The notes beneath the pieces are model-generated. The model was not told where the DNA came from. It saw nothing but the letters and a program-made list of their open reading frames with translations, and did no database searches. The position numbers were made by a program, and so were the translations under genes. A stretch of DNA of 64,000 bases, from the NCBI RefSeq assembly GCF_000597725.1, contig NZ_JFBL01000010.1:1-64000 (forward strand), written 5' to 3'. This document shows positions 52,768 through 61,923 of this stretch, piece by piece. The stretch is from Sulfurospirillum arcachonense DSM 9755 (GTDB lineage: Bacteria; Campylobacterota; Campylobacteria; Campylobacterales; Sulfurospirillaceae). The number at the start of each line of letters is the position of its first letter. The stretch's first letter is position 1.

Positions 52768-53157
52768 TTATTCTACTGTTACAGCAACAGGATCACTTTC
52801 CCAAACTCCATGTTTTGTACAGTAAGATTGTGCTACTAGTTTTAGTTTTTTTGTCGTTGGAACAATATTAAAAACTACTTCAGCTTGTCCTTTTGCATCT
52901 TGTCCACCAAGTGTTCCTGGTACAAAATCAGCACGACCCAATAATGTTTCTCCATTATATAATGCAACATTCGCTATAAAATGATCAAAATCATCTGGAT
53001 GAGAATACTCGTTTCCTACTTTTACTGTTACAGCAAACTTTTCTCCACTTTTTGCACTATCAGCACAGGCGATAAATGGAGAATGTCTATCTATGTAATC
53101 TTTTTTAGCTTCTCTTTCTACTGTATCTATATCAACGTAACGATTAATTTTTGGCAT
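52768..53157 (-). CDS. Superoxide reductase (neelaredoxin type)
   Basis: A 129-residue class II superoxide reductase that reduces superoxide to hydrogen peroxide without oxygen release. The iron site is seen in SHPDDFDHFIANVALY (His ligands) and SYCTKHGVWES (Cys and His ligands). The position that is usually Glu-Lys next to the first His is Asp-Arg here (YIDRHSPFI). The rubredoxin-like domain of class I enzymes is missing. Monocistronic; typical of microaerophilic or anaerobic life. Confidence 0.94.
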   Translation of the reverse strand: MPKINRYVDIDTVEREAKKDYIDRHSPFIACADSAKSGEKFAVTVKVGNEYSHPDDFDHFIANVALYNGETLLGRADFVPGTLGGQDAKGQAEVVFNIVPTTKKLKLVAQSYCTKHGVWESDPVAVTVE

Positions 53158-53231
53158 ATTTTTTCCTTAACTTAAAATTTTTATAAAGAATTATATTCTA
53201 AAAAGGATTAAATTTGTCTTATTTAATCCAA

Positions 53232-54062
53232 CTATATTAAATCTGTTATTATATGGTGTTTATCTAAGCCCATTTTTGATATATTTTCACATCCCAAAGC
53301 CAATAAAACAATTTGTGCTGTTGAAAAAATACTTAATTCAATATCTCTTCCTACTATACTTTCTAACTTTTTTTGCTCTGAATCAAACATAAAAAAACTT
53401 CTAGCATCATTTGTTACTACAAAGTCCGCTGCATTATCAAACATGTCTAACATAATTTTACCTGCAAGTTGATATGCATAATTTTTTGATGCAGGCAATA
53501 TTTCATAACCATCACTATCATTTTGTCTTTCAAAATTTATAATATTTAAACCCATTAAAGTTAAAATAGAATCATTCGTTTCTAAATTATGTGTTTTATT
53601 ACCATTAAATATAGCTACATTAAAATTATTAAATGGTTTTTGTATATTTTTTTGCAATTTGTCAAAACCAATCACATCCCTTAGAATATCATTTACATGT
53701 AAAACATTTGGCTCTAAAGTGAGTTCTAAATTATCTTTTTTAAGCTTGTTTGCTATCTCTTCTCGTAACTGAACATCTTCAAGAAGAATAATCTTTGTTA
53801 AGTTTAATGAGGTATATGAACTATCTTCTACACAAATTATATCAGCATTGTCTTTTTTAGCACTTGCTAAATTATAAGCACAGTTATATAAAAAAGCTTC
53901 TTCATTTAAAGATTTACCCTCAGCTGCAATATCAGGTTTTGAATCTGTTAAAATTGGTGCTTCTATATCAAATGTACTTAATAACTCTAGAGCTGCAAGA
54001 ATCAAAGGATATGCCGTACCTTTTTCTATTATATTATCAAATAATCTATATTGTGCCATCAT
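53232..54062 (-). CDS. HdrB-C-terminal-like protein without cluster cysteines
   Basis: A 276-residue soluble protein. Its C-terminus (VLLALGCENISKMGLDKH) resembles the end of the CCG-domain proteins HdrB, SdhE and MfrE. The CX(n)CCGX(n)C cysteines that bind the non-cubane cluster in those proteins are missing; only four scattered Cys remain. Proteins of this kind are annotated in Campylobacterota as HdrB C-terminal domain-containing. It follows the DUF5644 gene by one base. I infer a cofactor-free structural or regulatory derivative, not an active reductase. Confidence 0.72.
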   Translation of the reverse strand: MMAQYRLFDNIIEKGTAYPLILAALELLSTFDIEAPILTDSKPDIAAEGKSLNEEAFLYNCAYNLASAKKDNADIICVEDSSYTSLNLTKIILLEDVQLREEIANKLKKDNLELTLEPNVLHVNDILRDVIGFDKLQKNIQKPFNNFNVAIFNGNKTHNLETNDSILTLMGLNIINFERQNDSDGYEILPASKNYAYQLAGKIMLDMFDNAADFVVTNDARSFFMFDSEQKKLESIVGRDIELSIFSTAQIVLLALGCENISKMGLDKHHIITDLI

Positions 54063-54063
54063 A

Positions 54064-54753
54064 TTACCTTAAAAAATTACTGCTAAAGTTTTTTTGTTTA
54101 TCAACAAAATCATTTGCTGAATTCTCTTGTTTTATAATTTCATTTTTTAAAAAATCTATTTTTCTTTCTAATTCATAACTTTGGGGAAATAGTTTATTTG
54201 AGATATTCACATGTAACCAAACTCCACTATCTTTCACACAAATTAAGTTTAAAATCTCTTCTTTTCTTTCAGGATACTTTTGAATCATATCATATGCAAA
54301 AGCAAAAAGTCCATCGCCTAAATAATCTTCTTCAAGATTAACTATTGGAGATGAGTAGTGCTCTTTTATATATGATTTAAAAACCTTTTTATCACTTGAG
54401 TTTACAAAAGAAGCAAAAATATCAAACCTTTTTTCAAAATCTTCAAGGTTCATAGTCAAATCTTTTATAGCTCTTTTAGAATTTAAAGGGTCTAATCGTA
54501 ACTCTTTTCCAAAATAATCTTTTACTTCACTGAGTTTTACATTTGTAAAAAGAGCTTTATTATTTATTTTAATAGCAGCATATTCATCTGTAGGATATTC
54601 AAAAACTTTTTCGTCATCTTTGATCAAAGCTAACAAATCAGCAACAGTTTTTTCCATGTCAATCTTCACTACATACTTTTTATAATATGGAAGATAATCA
54701 GTTTTACAATCAAATCTAAAAACTTCTAATATGAGTTTACACTCCATAGTCAA
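54064..54753 (-). CDS. DUF5644-type protein, relative of fumarate reductase iron-sulfur subunit
   Basis: A 229-residue soluble protein. The N-terminal segment (LILEVFRFDCKTDYLPYYKKY, then YPTDEYAAIKINNKALFTN) looks like the beta-grasp start of FrdB/MfrB proteins, but no plant-type [2Fe-2S] or other cluster motif is found. The second half is helical. It pairs with the HdrB-like gene one base downstream, as the iron-sulfur and CCG subunits pair in methylmenaquinol:fumarate reductase. The function is unknown. Confidence 0.7.
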   Translation of the reverse strand: MTMECKLILEVFRFDCKTDYLPYYKKYVVKIDMEKTVADLLALIKDDEKVFEYPTDEYAAIKINNKALFTNVKLSEVKDYFGKELRLDPLNSKRAIKDLTMNLEDFEKRFDIFASFVNSSDKKVFKSYIKEHYSSPIVNLEEDYLGDGLFAFAYDMIQKYPERKEEILNLICVKDSGVWLHVNISNKLFPQSYELERKIDFLKNEIIKQENSANDFVDKQKNFSSNFLR

Positions 54754-54850
54754 CTCTCCTCAAATTAAGTAGGTTCCAAAGTCTACTCTATCTTTACTTA
54801 AGGTATAATACAAAAAATATATAAAATCAAAATAACAGTGTGGTATAAAG

Positions 54851-55672
54851 ATGGACAAAGAGGGATACTTTATCTCTGGATTTAAAAACAAAAAAATTGG
54901 AGATGATGGAGCCGTTATAGGGAACTTAGTTTACTCAAAAGATCTTTTTTGCGAAAATATTCATTTTAAACTTTCTTGGATGAGTCTAAAACAAATCGCT
55001 ATTAAAAGTATGCTAGTCAATATTTCGGATGCGATTGCTATGAATGCAAAACCCAAACATGCCCTTATAGGTTTAGTTTTACCATCAAATTTTTCACTTT
55101 TACAACTACAAGAACTCTCATATGCTTTTGAAGAAACAGCAAAAAAATATAATTTTGAAATCATAGGTGGAGATACAACTTCTGGCGATAAACTTATGAT
55201 TTCTATTACACTTATTTCTCAAACAAAAAAACCAATTTATAGAAAGACTATGAAAAAAGGTGATTTGATTGCATTTACAGGGAAGCTAGGAAATTCTAAA
55301 AAAGATTTAAACAAACTTTTGAGAGAAGGGAAAGTACATACAAATAGTAAATTTGTAACACCTTTACTCAAAGCAGACTTTATCTATGAAGCTGCAAAAT
55401 ATATAAATGCTGGTTTAGACATATCAGACGGGTTATCAAAAGATTTATCAAGGCTGTGTAAAAGTAGTAGAAATTTAGGTGCGAAGTTTTTAATAAACCT
55501 TGCTAAAAAAGATCTATGTAGTGGCGAAGAGTACGAAATGTTGTTTTCATTTTCACCAAAAAATCTAGCAAAAATAAAATCTATAGCCAAAAAGAATAGA
55601 ACACAAATAACAATATTTGCGAAAGCAGTAACAGGAAAATATACCTCTTGTTGTAAAGAAAACCATTTTTAA
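54851..55672 (+). CDS. thiL: Thiamine-monophosphate kinase ThiL
   Basis: A 273-residue ATP-dependent kinase that phosphorylates thiamine monophosphate to the cofactor. KKIGDDGAVIG is the N-terminal phosphate region, NISDAIAMNAKPKHALIGL and EIIGGDTTSG bind Mg and substrate, GLDISDGLSKDLSRLC is in the second half. It is somewhat short (usually about 320) because of compact loops. Confidence 0.93.
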   Translation: MDKEGYFISGFKNKKIGDDGAVIGNLVYSKDLFCENIHFKLSWMSLKQIAIKSMLVNISDAIAMNAKPKHALIGLVLPSNFSLLQLQELSYAFEETAKKYNFEIIGGDTTSGDKLMISITLISQTKKPIYRKTMKKGDLIAFTGKLGNSKKDLNKLLREGKVHTNSKFVTPLLKADFIYEAAKYINAGLDISDGLSKDLSRLCKSSRNLGAKFLINLAKKDLCSGEEYEMLFSFSPKNLAKIKSIAKKNRTQITIFAKAVTGKYTSCCKENHF

Positions 55673-55681
55673 GGGATTAAC

Positions 55682-55864
55682 ATGTCAATAATTTTACTTG
55701 CTGTAGCAATTATAATATCTTATTTTACTTGGAAATTTAGCTCAAATTTTTTTATACAAAAAGGAACTAAAAAAGCCAATTCCCATATAGCTGCTATTTG
55801 TTTTGCTCTTATTGTGTTTTTAATAATAATCAATTTCTTAGCTCCCTACATAAGAGTAAACTAA
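55682..55864 (+). CDS. Small two-helix membrane protein
   Basis: A 60-residue protein with two membrane helices (about 3-22 and 36-56) and a short positive loop. It follows thiL by ten bases with GGGATT as a weak ribosome site. No family recognised; the hydrophobic pattern and tight spacing support it as a gene. Confidence 0.65.
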   Translation: MSIILLAVAIIISYFTWKFSSNFFIQKGTKKANSHIAAICFALIVFLIIINFLAPYIRVN

Positions 55865-55912
55865 ACTATAATGTATCTCTCATAAAACACTACTACATTC
55901 AAAAACTTCTAA

Positions 55913-55941
55913 AAAAGAGAACTCAAAAAAAGTTCTCTTTT
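55913..55941. terminator. Bidirectional terminator
   Basis: AAAAGAGAACT (55913-55923) pairs with AGTTCTCTTTT (55931-55941) around a 7-base loop, between the small membrane gene and the convergent DsbA-like gene. Confidence 0.85.
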
Positions 55942-55944
55942 AGT

Positions 55945-56583
55945 TTAAAGTTCTGAGTATATTAGCTCTTTTAATGGTTTGTATCCAAATTTTTCCAGTG
56001 GTTTTGTATTAACAAAATAAGATGGTGTTTTAGTTGCACCCAATGTTTTAGCATCTGCTAAATCTTGTGCTATAAGCGTATCTAAAGCAGGATCTTTCAT
56101 ATCCAAAACTAACTTATCAATATCGAGTCCAAGTTTTGCTAAATATTTCCATAGTAATTCAGGATTTGGTTTATGATGACTAGCCCATGAACTCTGCGTA
56201 GCAAATATCATTTCTAACGTTTCATGAAATTTACCTTGTTTTCTTGCAGCTTCAAGCATCTTTACTACATGATCTGAACCTTGATGAAATGGAGCATAAC
56301 GCAAAGTCAATTTAATATTACCTTCATTTTTTTTCATAATATCTTTAATAAAAGGATAAAAATCTGCACATGTTTCACAAGCTGGATCAAAAAATTCTAC
56401 AATATGAACTTTTGCATCTTTATTACCAATTGTTAAAGAATGCTCTCTTACAAAAGCTTCAGAGTTTTTTTGAGCTATAGAGCTAAATTGTGCGGATTGT
56501 TGATTTTTATATACATACCCACCAACCATAAAAAGCAAAATTAAACTTATTGCTGTAAAAATAACTATTTTTTGTTTACTCAT
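55945..56583 (-). CDS. DsbA-like thioredoxin-fold protein
   Basis: A 212-residue membrane-anchored or exported thiol oxidoreductase. One N-terminal helix (about 5-22), then a DsbA/thioredoxin_4 fold with FFDPACETCADFYPF (active-site CETC rather than CPHC) and the cis-Pro loop GATKTPSYFVN. Partner of the DsbB-like protein encoded two bases upstream. The substrate set is unknown. Confidence 0.9.
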   Translation of the reverse strand: MSKQKIVIFTAISLILLFMVGGYVYKNQQSAQFSSIAQKNSEAFVREHSLTIGNKDAKVHIVEFFDPACETCADFYPFIKDIMKKNEGNIKLTLRYAPFHQGSDHVVKMLEAARKQGKFHETLEMIFATQSSWASHHKPNPELLWKYLAKLGLDIDKLVLDMKDPALDTLIAQDLADAKTLGATKTPSYFVNTKPLEKFGYKPLKELIYSEL

Positions 56584-56585
56584 CT

Positions 56586-57014
56586 TTATTTTTCCTTTCT
56601 TAACATGTAAAGTAAAATTCCAATGAGGCTAAAGGCTATAAAAGACAACATAGGAATCGTTATAAAATTAAACCACTCAATATACCTTACAGAACATGGA
56701 ATCCCTTGAGAACATGGTCTTGCACTCTCTGGGATAATGTCATAATGAATTAAATTATGATATAAACTAAAAAACCAACCAAGTGCAATAAAAGGTACAG
56801 CATACCTAAAAACACTTCTATCAAAAGGGACCATTCCTGCTAACAAAATTAGCACTAAAGGATACATACAAATCCTTTGATACCAACAAAGTGTACAAGG
56901 AATGTATCCTATAACTTCACTAAAAAACAAACTTCCTAGAGTAGATACTGTAGCAATTATCCAAGCAAAAAACAGAAGTGTCCAACTCAAATTTGACTTT
57001 TTATTTTTCGTCAT
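56586..57014 (-). CDS. DsbB/BdbC-type disulfide bond formation protein
   Basis: A 142-residue membrane protein with four helices. The first Cys pair is in YIPCTLCWYQRICMYPL (CxxC), the second in SARPCSQGIPCSVRYIEW. The compact form and the second pair spaced by five residues resemble BdbC. It re-oxidises the DsbA-like partner and passes electrons to quinone. Confidence 0.92.
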   Translation of the reverse strand: MTKNKKSNLSWTLLFFAWIIATVSTLGSLFFSEVIGYIPCTLCWYQRICMYPLVLILLAGMVPFDRSVFRYAVPFIALGWFFSLYHNLIHYDIIPESARPCSQGIPCSVRYIEWFNFITIPMLSFIAFSLIGILLYMLRKEK

Positions 57015-57084
57015 CTATGAAAACCTTTAATTATAATGAAGAATTATATAAATATTTTATTAATGCATTATAAACAAGTTAATT

Positions 57085-57840
57085 TTAAGTATTTTTTTCT
57101 ATACTAAATCCTGCCCATGTTTGTGCTGTAGGCATCACTTCTAAAGAGTTTACATTAACATGTTCTGGAAGCTGGGAAAGTGTAAATATAAGATTTGCTA
57201 TGTCTTCACCTACCAATGGTTGCATACCATCATATATAGCATTTGCCTTTTCATCGTCACCCTTAAATCTTACATTAGAAAATTCTGTTTTTGAAAAGCC
57301 TGGTTCAATATTGCTTACTCTTATATTTGTACCTTTTAAGTCATTTCTTAAGTTAAAAGAAAATTGCTGTACGAAAGATTTTGTACTACCATACACATTT
57401 CCACCTTCATATGGCCAGTTACCTGCAATCGAACCTAAATTAAATATATAGCCACTTTTTCTCTCTACCATTGTAGGAAGAATGGCTTTAGTCATATACA
57501 AAAGACCTTTAATATTAGTGTCTATCATTATTTCCCAGTCTTCTAATAATGCATCTGGTGCTTTTTCTAAACCTAAAGCAAGCCCAGCATTATTTACTAA
57601 AATATCTATGTTTTTATACTCACTAGGTAAACTTTCTATAGCTGTAAAAACTGCTTCCTTATCTCTTACATCTAGTGAAACAGTACAAATATCACAATCA
57701 TTTAACTCATTTTTTAACTCATCTAGTTTATCTAAACGTCTCCCTACTGCTATGACTTTATGTCCTGCTTTTGCAAACATTTTAACTGTTTCACGACCAA
57801 AACCTGATGTAGCACCAGTAACTAACACTATTTTTGACAT
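57085..57840 (-). CDS. Short-chain dehydrogenase (YdfG-like)
   Basis: A 251-residue SDR oxidoreductase. The NAD(P) motif VTGATSGFGRET, NNAGLALG, and the catalytic YGSTKSFVQQF (Tyr-x-x-x-Lys with the Ser in NLGSIAGNWPYEGG). EPGFSKTEFSNVRF follows. The pattern is that of serine/3-hydroxy acid dehydrogenases such as YdfG; the substrate is not certain. Monocistronic. Confidence 0.92.
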   Translation of the reverse strand: MSKIVLVTGATSGFGRETVKMFAKAGHKVIAVGRRLDKLDELKNELNDCDICTVSLDVRDKEAVFTAIESLPSEYKNIDILVNNAGLALGLEKAPDALLEDWEIMIDTNIKGLLYMTKAILPTMVERKSGYIFNLGSIAGNWPYEGGNVYGSTKSFVQQFSFNLRNDLKGTNIRVSNIEPGFSKTEFSNVRFKGDDEKANAIYDGMQPLVGEDIANLIFTLSQLPEHVNVNSLEVMPTAQTWAGFSIEKNT

Positions 57841-57990
57841 ATTATTTTCCTTTTTTTCATTAATTGTAGCAAACTTTTAAAAAAAGTAATCTTGTATACA
57901 ATTTCTTATCAAATTCAATATTTAAATTAACCATGTATTAACTTTTTCGTACTACTATTCAATATATCAATTTCCTCAAAAGGTTTTTTT

Positions 57991-59607
57991 TTGAAACAAT
58001 TTTCTCAGTATAAGCTTATACTTACAATATCGTTATTTTTTACAATTTTTTACAATTTTTCATTTTTTTTAAATCTTCTAAAAGTCTATCCATTTGATGG
58101 TTTTAATATATTATACATATCATCAATTGTACTATTATTAATTAGTTTTCTTGTATTTTTATTTACATTAGTTTCTTCTAAATATACAACTAAACCTATT
58201 TTGATTATTTCTTTATTCATTTCATCTTTTACAGCATATTTTATGGATACTTATCATGTAATTATTGATGATAATATGATTAGAAACTCACTTCAAACTA
58301 ACCTAAATGAATCCTCTGATTTATTTAGCCTAAAATTAGTTTTTTATATGTTTTTTCTAGGATTTCTGCCATCATATCTTATATATAAAGCTAAAATTGA
58401 ATATAAAACATTTGGGAAAGAATTATTTGCTAAAGTCAAAACACTCTTTTTATCCTTTACAATTATCTTAATTATGCTATTTGCATTTAGTAAGTTTTAT
58501 ACTTCATTTTTTAGAGAACATAAACCTCTTCGATATCATATTAACCCTGCTTATTGGATGTATAGTAGTGGAAAATATATAAATAAAACTATCAATAGTG
58601 GGCCAATCACCCTAAAATCAATTGGTGAAGATGCAAAAATAGAAGAAACACAACATAATGATGAACTTGAAAAAACAGAACTTATAATTATGGTAGTAGG
58701 TGAAGCAGCAAGAGCAAATAGATTTTCTTTAAATGGTTATAAAAAAGAGACCAATCCTCTTTTAAAAAAAGAAAACATTATTAACTTCCCAAATATGTAC
58801 TCTTGTGGAACTTCAACAGCAGAATCAGTTCCATGTATGTTTTCAATGTTTGATAAAGATCATTATAGTTATAAAAAAGGGATTTCAACTGAAAACATCT
58901 TAGATGTACTAAAACATACTAAAAATATAAATATCCTATGGAGAGATAATAACTCAGATTCAAAAGGTGTTGCAATAAGAACTGATTTTGAAGACTATAG
59001 AACACCTAAAACTAATACAATGTGTGATGAAGGTGAATGCAGGGATGAAGGCATGCTAGTTGGACTTGAAAATTATATTGAAAAACATAAAGGTGAAGAT
59101 ATATTAATAGTACTTCACCAAATGGGAAATCATGGACCAGCATACTATAAAAGGTATCCTAAAAAATTTGAAAAATTTACCCCAGTTTGTAAAACAAATC
59201 AACTAGAAAAGTGTTCTCAAGAAGAAGTAAGCAATGCTTATGATAATGCTATTTTATATACGGACTACTTTTTATCAAAAGTAATAAATTTTTTAAAACC
59301 ATACTCAAAAGATTATGAAACTGCAATGCTTTATATGAGTGATCATGGAGAAAGTTTAGGAGAAGATGGTCTTTATTTACATGGGCTTCCATATTTTATG
59401 GCACCTGATGAACAAAAACATATTGGATCCCTTATTTGGTTTGGCGAAGGTTATATTCAAGAAGATGTAGACACTGAAAAACTATCTTTGTATAAAGATA
59501 ACAAGTTTTCACAAGATAATCTATTTCATACTTTATTAGGACTATTTGAAGTAGAAACAAAAGTATATAAAAAAGATATGGACATATTATTTAATGCTAA
59601 AAAATAG
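57991..59607 (+). CDS. Phosphoethanolamine transferase (EptA-like)
   Basis: A 538-residue inner-membrane sulfatase-fold enzyme. About five membrane helices (about 10-175) come first, then the periplasmic domain with VVGEAARANRFSLNGY, the nucleophile Thr in SCGTSTAESVPCMFS and the metal site MLYMSDHGESLGEDGLYLHG. It adds phosphoethanolamine to lipid A or a glycan. The start is a TTG at 57991 after AAAAGG; the two are linked by a run of nine T that includes the first two bases of the start codon. Confidence 0.92.
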   Translation: MKQFSQYKLILTISLFFTIFYNFSFFLNLLKVYPFDGFNILYISSIVLLLISFLVFLFTLVSSKYTTKPILIISLFISSFTAYFMDTYHVIIDDNMIRNSLQTNLNESSDLFSLKLVFYMFFLGFLPSYLIYKAKIEYKTFGKELFAKVKTLFLSFTIILIMLFAFSKFYTSFFREHKPLRYHINPAYWMYSSGKYINKTINSGPITLKSIGEDAKIEETQHNDELEKTELIIMVVGEAARANRFSLNGYKKETNPLLKKENIINFPNMYSCGTSTAESVPCMFSMFDKDHYSYKKGISTENILDVLKHTKNINILWRDNNSDSKGVAIRTDFEDYRTPKTNTMCDEGECRDEGMLVGLENYIEKHKGEDILIVLHQMGNHGPAYYKRYPKKFEKFTPVCKTNQLEKCSQEEVSNAYDNAILYTDYFLSKVINFLKPYSKDYETAMLYMSDHGESLGEDGLYLHGLPYFMAPDEQKHIGSLIWFGEGYIQEDVDTEKLSLYKDNKFSQDNLFHTLLGLFEVETKVYKKDMDILFNAKK

Positions 59608-59676
59608 TACTAATCAAATAGTCATAACTATTCATTAATACATAATTTGTTATCATAATAATTTAAGGAGTATATT

Positions 59677-60522
59677 ATGATTGATTTAACATGGCAAGAA
59701 ATTTATAGTCTTAACAATAATCAAATCGATACAGAACATCAAAAACTTTTTCAAATAGCTTCAAAAGCTTTTACTGTAACAAGCAATGATAAAAAACTCG
59801 ATAAAATAAGAAATGTTTTAAAAGAACTACTCTCTTATACAAAAACTCATTTTAAAAATGAAGAACAGTATATGGAATCTATTTCTTACCCCGACCTTGA
59901 AACACAAAAAACTTTACATAATAAAATTATTGACTCTATGAAAAACTTTACAAGAAAACTTCCTAAAATGAATCTCCTTGAAATTGAAAAGGAATTAGCC
60001 CATTTGGTCGAAATATGGTTTATTCATCACATAATATACGAAGATAAAAAAATATCGCAATGGGTACGTACTCATAAAATTCCAGAATTCTCATTTTGTT
60101 GGCATAACTCTTATTCGATACATAATGCTCTTATAGATGCAGAACATCAAGAACTTTTTCAAATTGCTAGTGAAGTTTTTAAACAAGTTCCACAAGCATT
60201 AAGAATGGAAAAAATTAAGATTACCTTGCATAAACTTTTTGAATATTTTGAAAAGCATTTTAAAAATGAAGAAATCTATATGGAAAGTATTAAATTTGAT
60301 ATGATAAATGAGCATAAAGATATCCATAAAAAAATTATTGAAAATTTAACTATATTTATGCAAAAAGTCCCTACATTACAAATAAATGAAATTGAGGATG
60401 AGCTAAAAGAATTTATAAATACATCTCTTGTAAATCATATACTAGAAGAAGATAAGAAAATTTTATTTTGGATGCAGGATTTAGAAGACATAAAAAATGT
60501 CAAAAACTTAAAAACCCTATAA
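59677..60522 (+). CDS. Bacteriohemerythrin with two tandem domains
   Basis: A 281-residue protein made of two hemerythrin domains of about 130 residues each. The first shows LTWQEIYSLNNNQIDTEHQKLFQIA, HFKNEEQYM, LHNKI and FIHHIIYEDKK; the second FCWHNSYSIHNALIDAEHQELFQIA, HFKNEEIYM, IHKKI and LVNHILEEDKK. All His, Glu and Asp iron ligands appear present in both, so each should bind a di-iron-oxo centre. It may sense or store oxygen. A short ribosome site AAGGAG precedes the ATG. Confidence 0.94.
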   Translation: MIDLTWQEIYSLNNNQIDTEHQKLFQIASKAFTVTSNDKKLDKIRNVLKELLSYTKTHFKNEEQYMESISYPDLETQKTLHNKIIDSMKNFTRKLPKMNLLEIEKELAHLVEIWFIHHIIYEDKKISQWVRTHKIPEFSFCWHNSYSIHNALIDAEHQELFQIASEVFKQVPQALRMEKIKITLHKLFEYFEKHFKNEEIYMESIKFDMINEHKDIHKKIIENLTIFMQKVPTLQINEIEDELKEFINTSLVNHILEEDKKILFWMQDLEDIKNVKNLKTL

Positions 60523-60590
60523 AAAGATTCATAGAAAAAGGTAAGTTTTGTGTTATAATCACGGCTAAACTTTATTAAATAGGATATAAC

Positions 60591-61082
60591 ATGAGTGAAT
60601 TAAAAGTATATGACTACTCAGAAGAAGAATTAACACAATTTCAATACGCTGTAATTAACACTGATCATGGTGCAATGAATATAAAATTATTTGTAGATGA
60701 AACTCCAAATACAGTTGCAAACTTTGCATATTTAGCAAAAGAAGGTTTTTACAACAATCTTAATTTTCATCGTGTAATACCTGGATTTGTTGCTCAAGGT
60801 GGTTGTCCTCATGGAACTGGCACAGGTGGTCCTGGATGGTCAATAGCTTGTGAAACAGACCAAGAAAGTAAACATGCAAAAGGTGCTTTATCAATGGCAC
60901 ATGCGGGACCAAATACTGGTGGTAGCCAATTTTTTGTATGTTACGATGCACTACCTCACTTAGATGGTGTTCACACTGTATTTGGTGCAATTGACCCAAG
61001 CGACGAAGAGAGTATGAAAGTATTAGATAGTATCAATCAAGATGACAATATCATCAGCATTGATATTAAAGAATCACTGTAA
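60591..61082 (+). CDS. ppiB: Peptidyl-prolyl cis-trans isomerase (cyclophilin, PpiB)
   Basis: A 163-residue cytoplasmic cyclophilin. FHRVIPGFVAQGGCPHGTGTGGPGW, GALSMAHAGPNTGGSQFFV and LDGVHTVFGAI are the active-site and cyclosporin-site motifs. A TATAAT box at about 60553 and a ribosome site TAGGA precede it; it ends at a strong symmetric terminator. Confidence 0.96.
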   Translation: MSELKVYDYSEEELTQFQYAVINTDHGAMNIKLFVDETPNTVANFAYLAKEGFYNNLNFHRVIPGFVAQGGCPHGTGTGGPGWSIACETDQESKHAKGALSMAHAGPNTGGSQFFVCYDALPHLDGVHTVFGAIDPSDEESMKVLDSINQDDNIISIDIKESL

Positions 61083-61090
61083 ATCTATTA

Positions 61091-61118
61091 AAAACCTCTT
61101 TACATGTAAAGAGGTTTT
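61091..61118. terminator. Bidirectional terminator built on the palindrome
   Basis: A perfect 28-bp palindrome: AAAACCTCTT, then the 12-base palindrome TTTACATGTAAA at 61099-61110 as its centre, then AAGAGGTTTT. It lies between ppiB and the convergent repressor gene and has A and T runs at its ends, so it should stop transcription in both directions. Confidence 0.85.
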
Positions 61119-61780
61119 TATATACTATTTGACATAGTTCCAATAACTTTTCCTAAAACTTCGATATCATCAGCATTTACTAATTCATCTGAATATGACT
61201 CATTATCAGAAACTAAAGCGACCATTCCATCTGATTTTAATTGCAATCTTTTTATAAAAAGCCCAACTGGAGTAGAAACTATATAAACTCCATTTTTATT
61301 TGGATTTTTACTTTCTCTATCCATAAAAACAATATCTCCATCATTTAAAGTAGGCTCCATTGAATCACCTAAAACATTAAGTGCATGAATATTTTTTATA
61401 GATTGTTTACCTCCAAGATGATTTACCATCTCTTCATCAAGCGTAAGAAAATCACTTTGCTCATCATAATTTAAAGCTCCTCCACCTGCACTTGCATAAA
61501 TATCTTTAAAATAATGAACTCTTTCAAACTTTTCACTCTGTGATGTTAAACTCCCTACTACTTGATTAAACATAAGCCAATTTATAGAAATTTTTCTTTT
61601 TGCACAAAACTCTAAAATTTCTTTGTAGGGTATCTTGCTTCTGCTTTTCATCGTAGCAAAACTTACTTGGTTTATATCTAATGCTTCTGCAACATCCTTA
61701 TCAAAAACTTTTCTGTGCCCTATTTCATCAGACAATATATCTTTTATACGGTCAAGTATTTCTCTTAGATCTGGCATCTT
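61118..61780 (-). CDS. S24-type self-cleaving repressor (CI-like HTH)
   Basis: A 220-residue transcriptional repressor. The N-terminal part (1-70: ILDRIKDILSDEIGHRKVFDKDVAEALDINQ) resembles the phage CI repressor DNA-binding domain rather than LexA. The C-terminal S24 peptidase domain has the cleavage-site-like ASAGGGA (Ala97-Gly98), the catalytic Ser139 in LGDSMEPTL and Lys176 in LFIKRLQ, so RecA-stimulated self-cleavage is plausible. Start ATG 61780 with AAAGGA upstream; a longer frame to 61801 is less likely. Divergent from the Y-family polymerase, which I infer it controls. Confidence 0.9.
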   Translation of the reverse strand, partial: KMPDLREILDRIKDILSDEIGHRKVFDKDVAEALDINQVSFATMKSRSKIPYKEILEFCAKRKISINWLMFNQVVGSLTSQSEKFERVHYFKDIYASAGGGALNYDEQSDFLTLDEEMVNHLGGKQSIKNIHALNVLGDSMEPTLNDGDIVFMDRESKNPNKNGVYIVSTPVGLFIKRLQLKSDGMVALVSDNESYSDELVNADDIEVLGKVIGTMSNSI

Positions 61781-61895
61781 ATATCCTTTAAAAGTATTCA
61801 TATAGAAAATAAATATAAATTATATTTCATTTTGTAATATAATTGTACCATAATTTTAATTTTTATTACAATAGTTGAAATAAATTAAAAATTCT

Positions 61896-61918
61896 TCACT
61901 AAATGAAAACTTTAGTGA
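61896..61918. promoter_or_regulatory. Dyad 1 in the divergent control region
   Basis: TCACTAAA (61896-61903) and TTTAGTGA (61911-61918) are perfect inverted repeats with a 7-base centre, between the S24 repressor and the Y-family polymerase. Such a symmetric site is a natural operator for a dimeric CI-like repressor. Confidence 0.55.
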
Positions 61919-61923
61919 TTGAA

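Noticed and set aside
61118-61780. Evidence for a prophage, because of the CI-like repressor
   Set aside because: No integrase, structural or lysis genes lie around it; neighbours are ppiB, a repair polymerase and a DedA gene.
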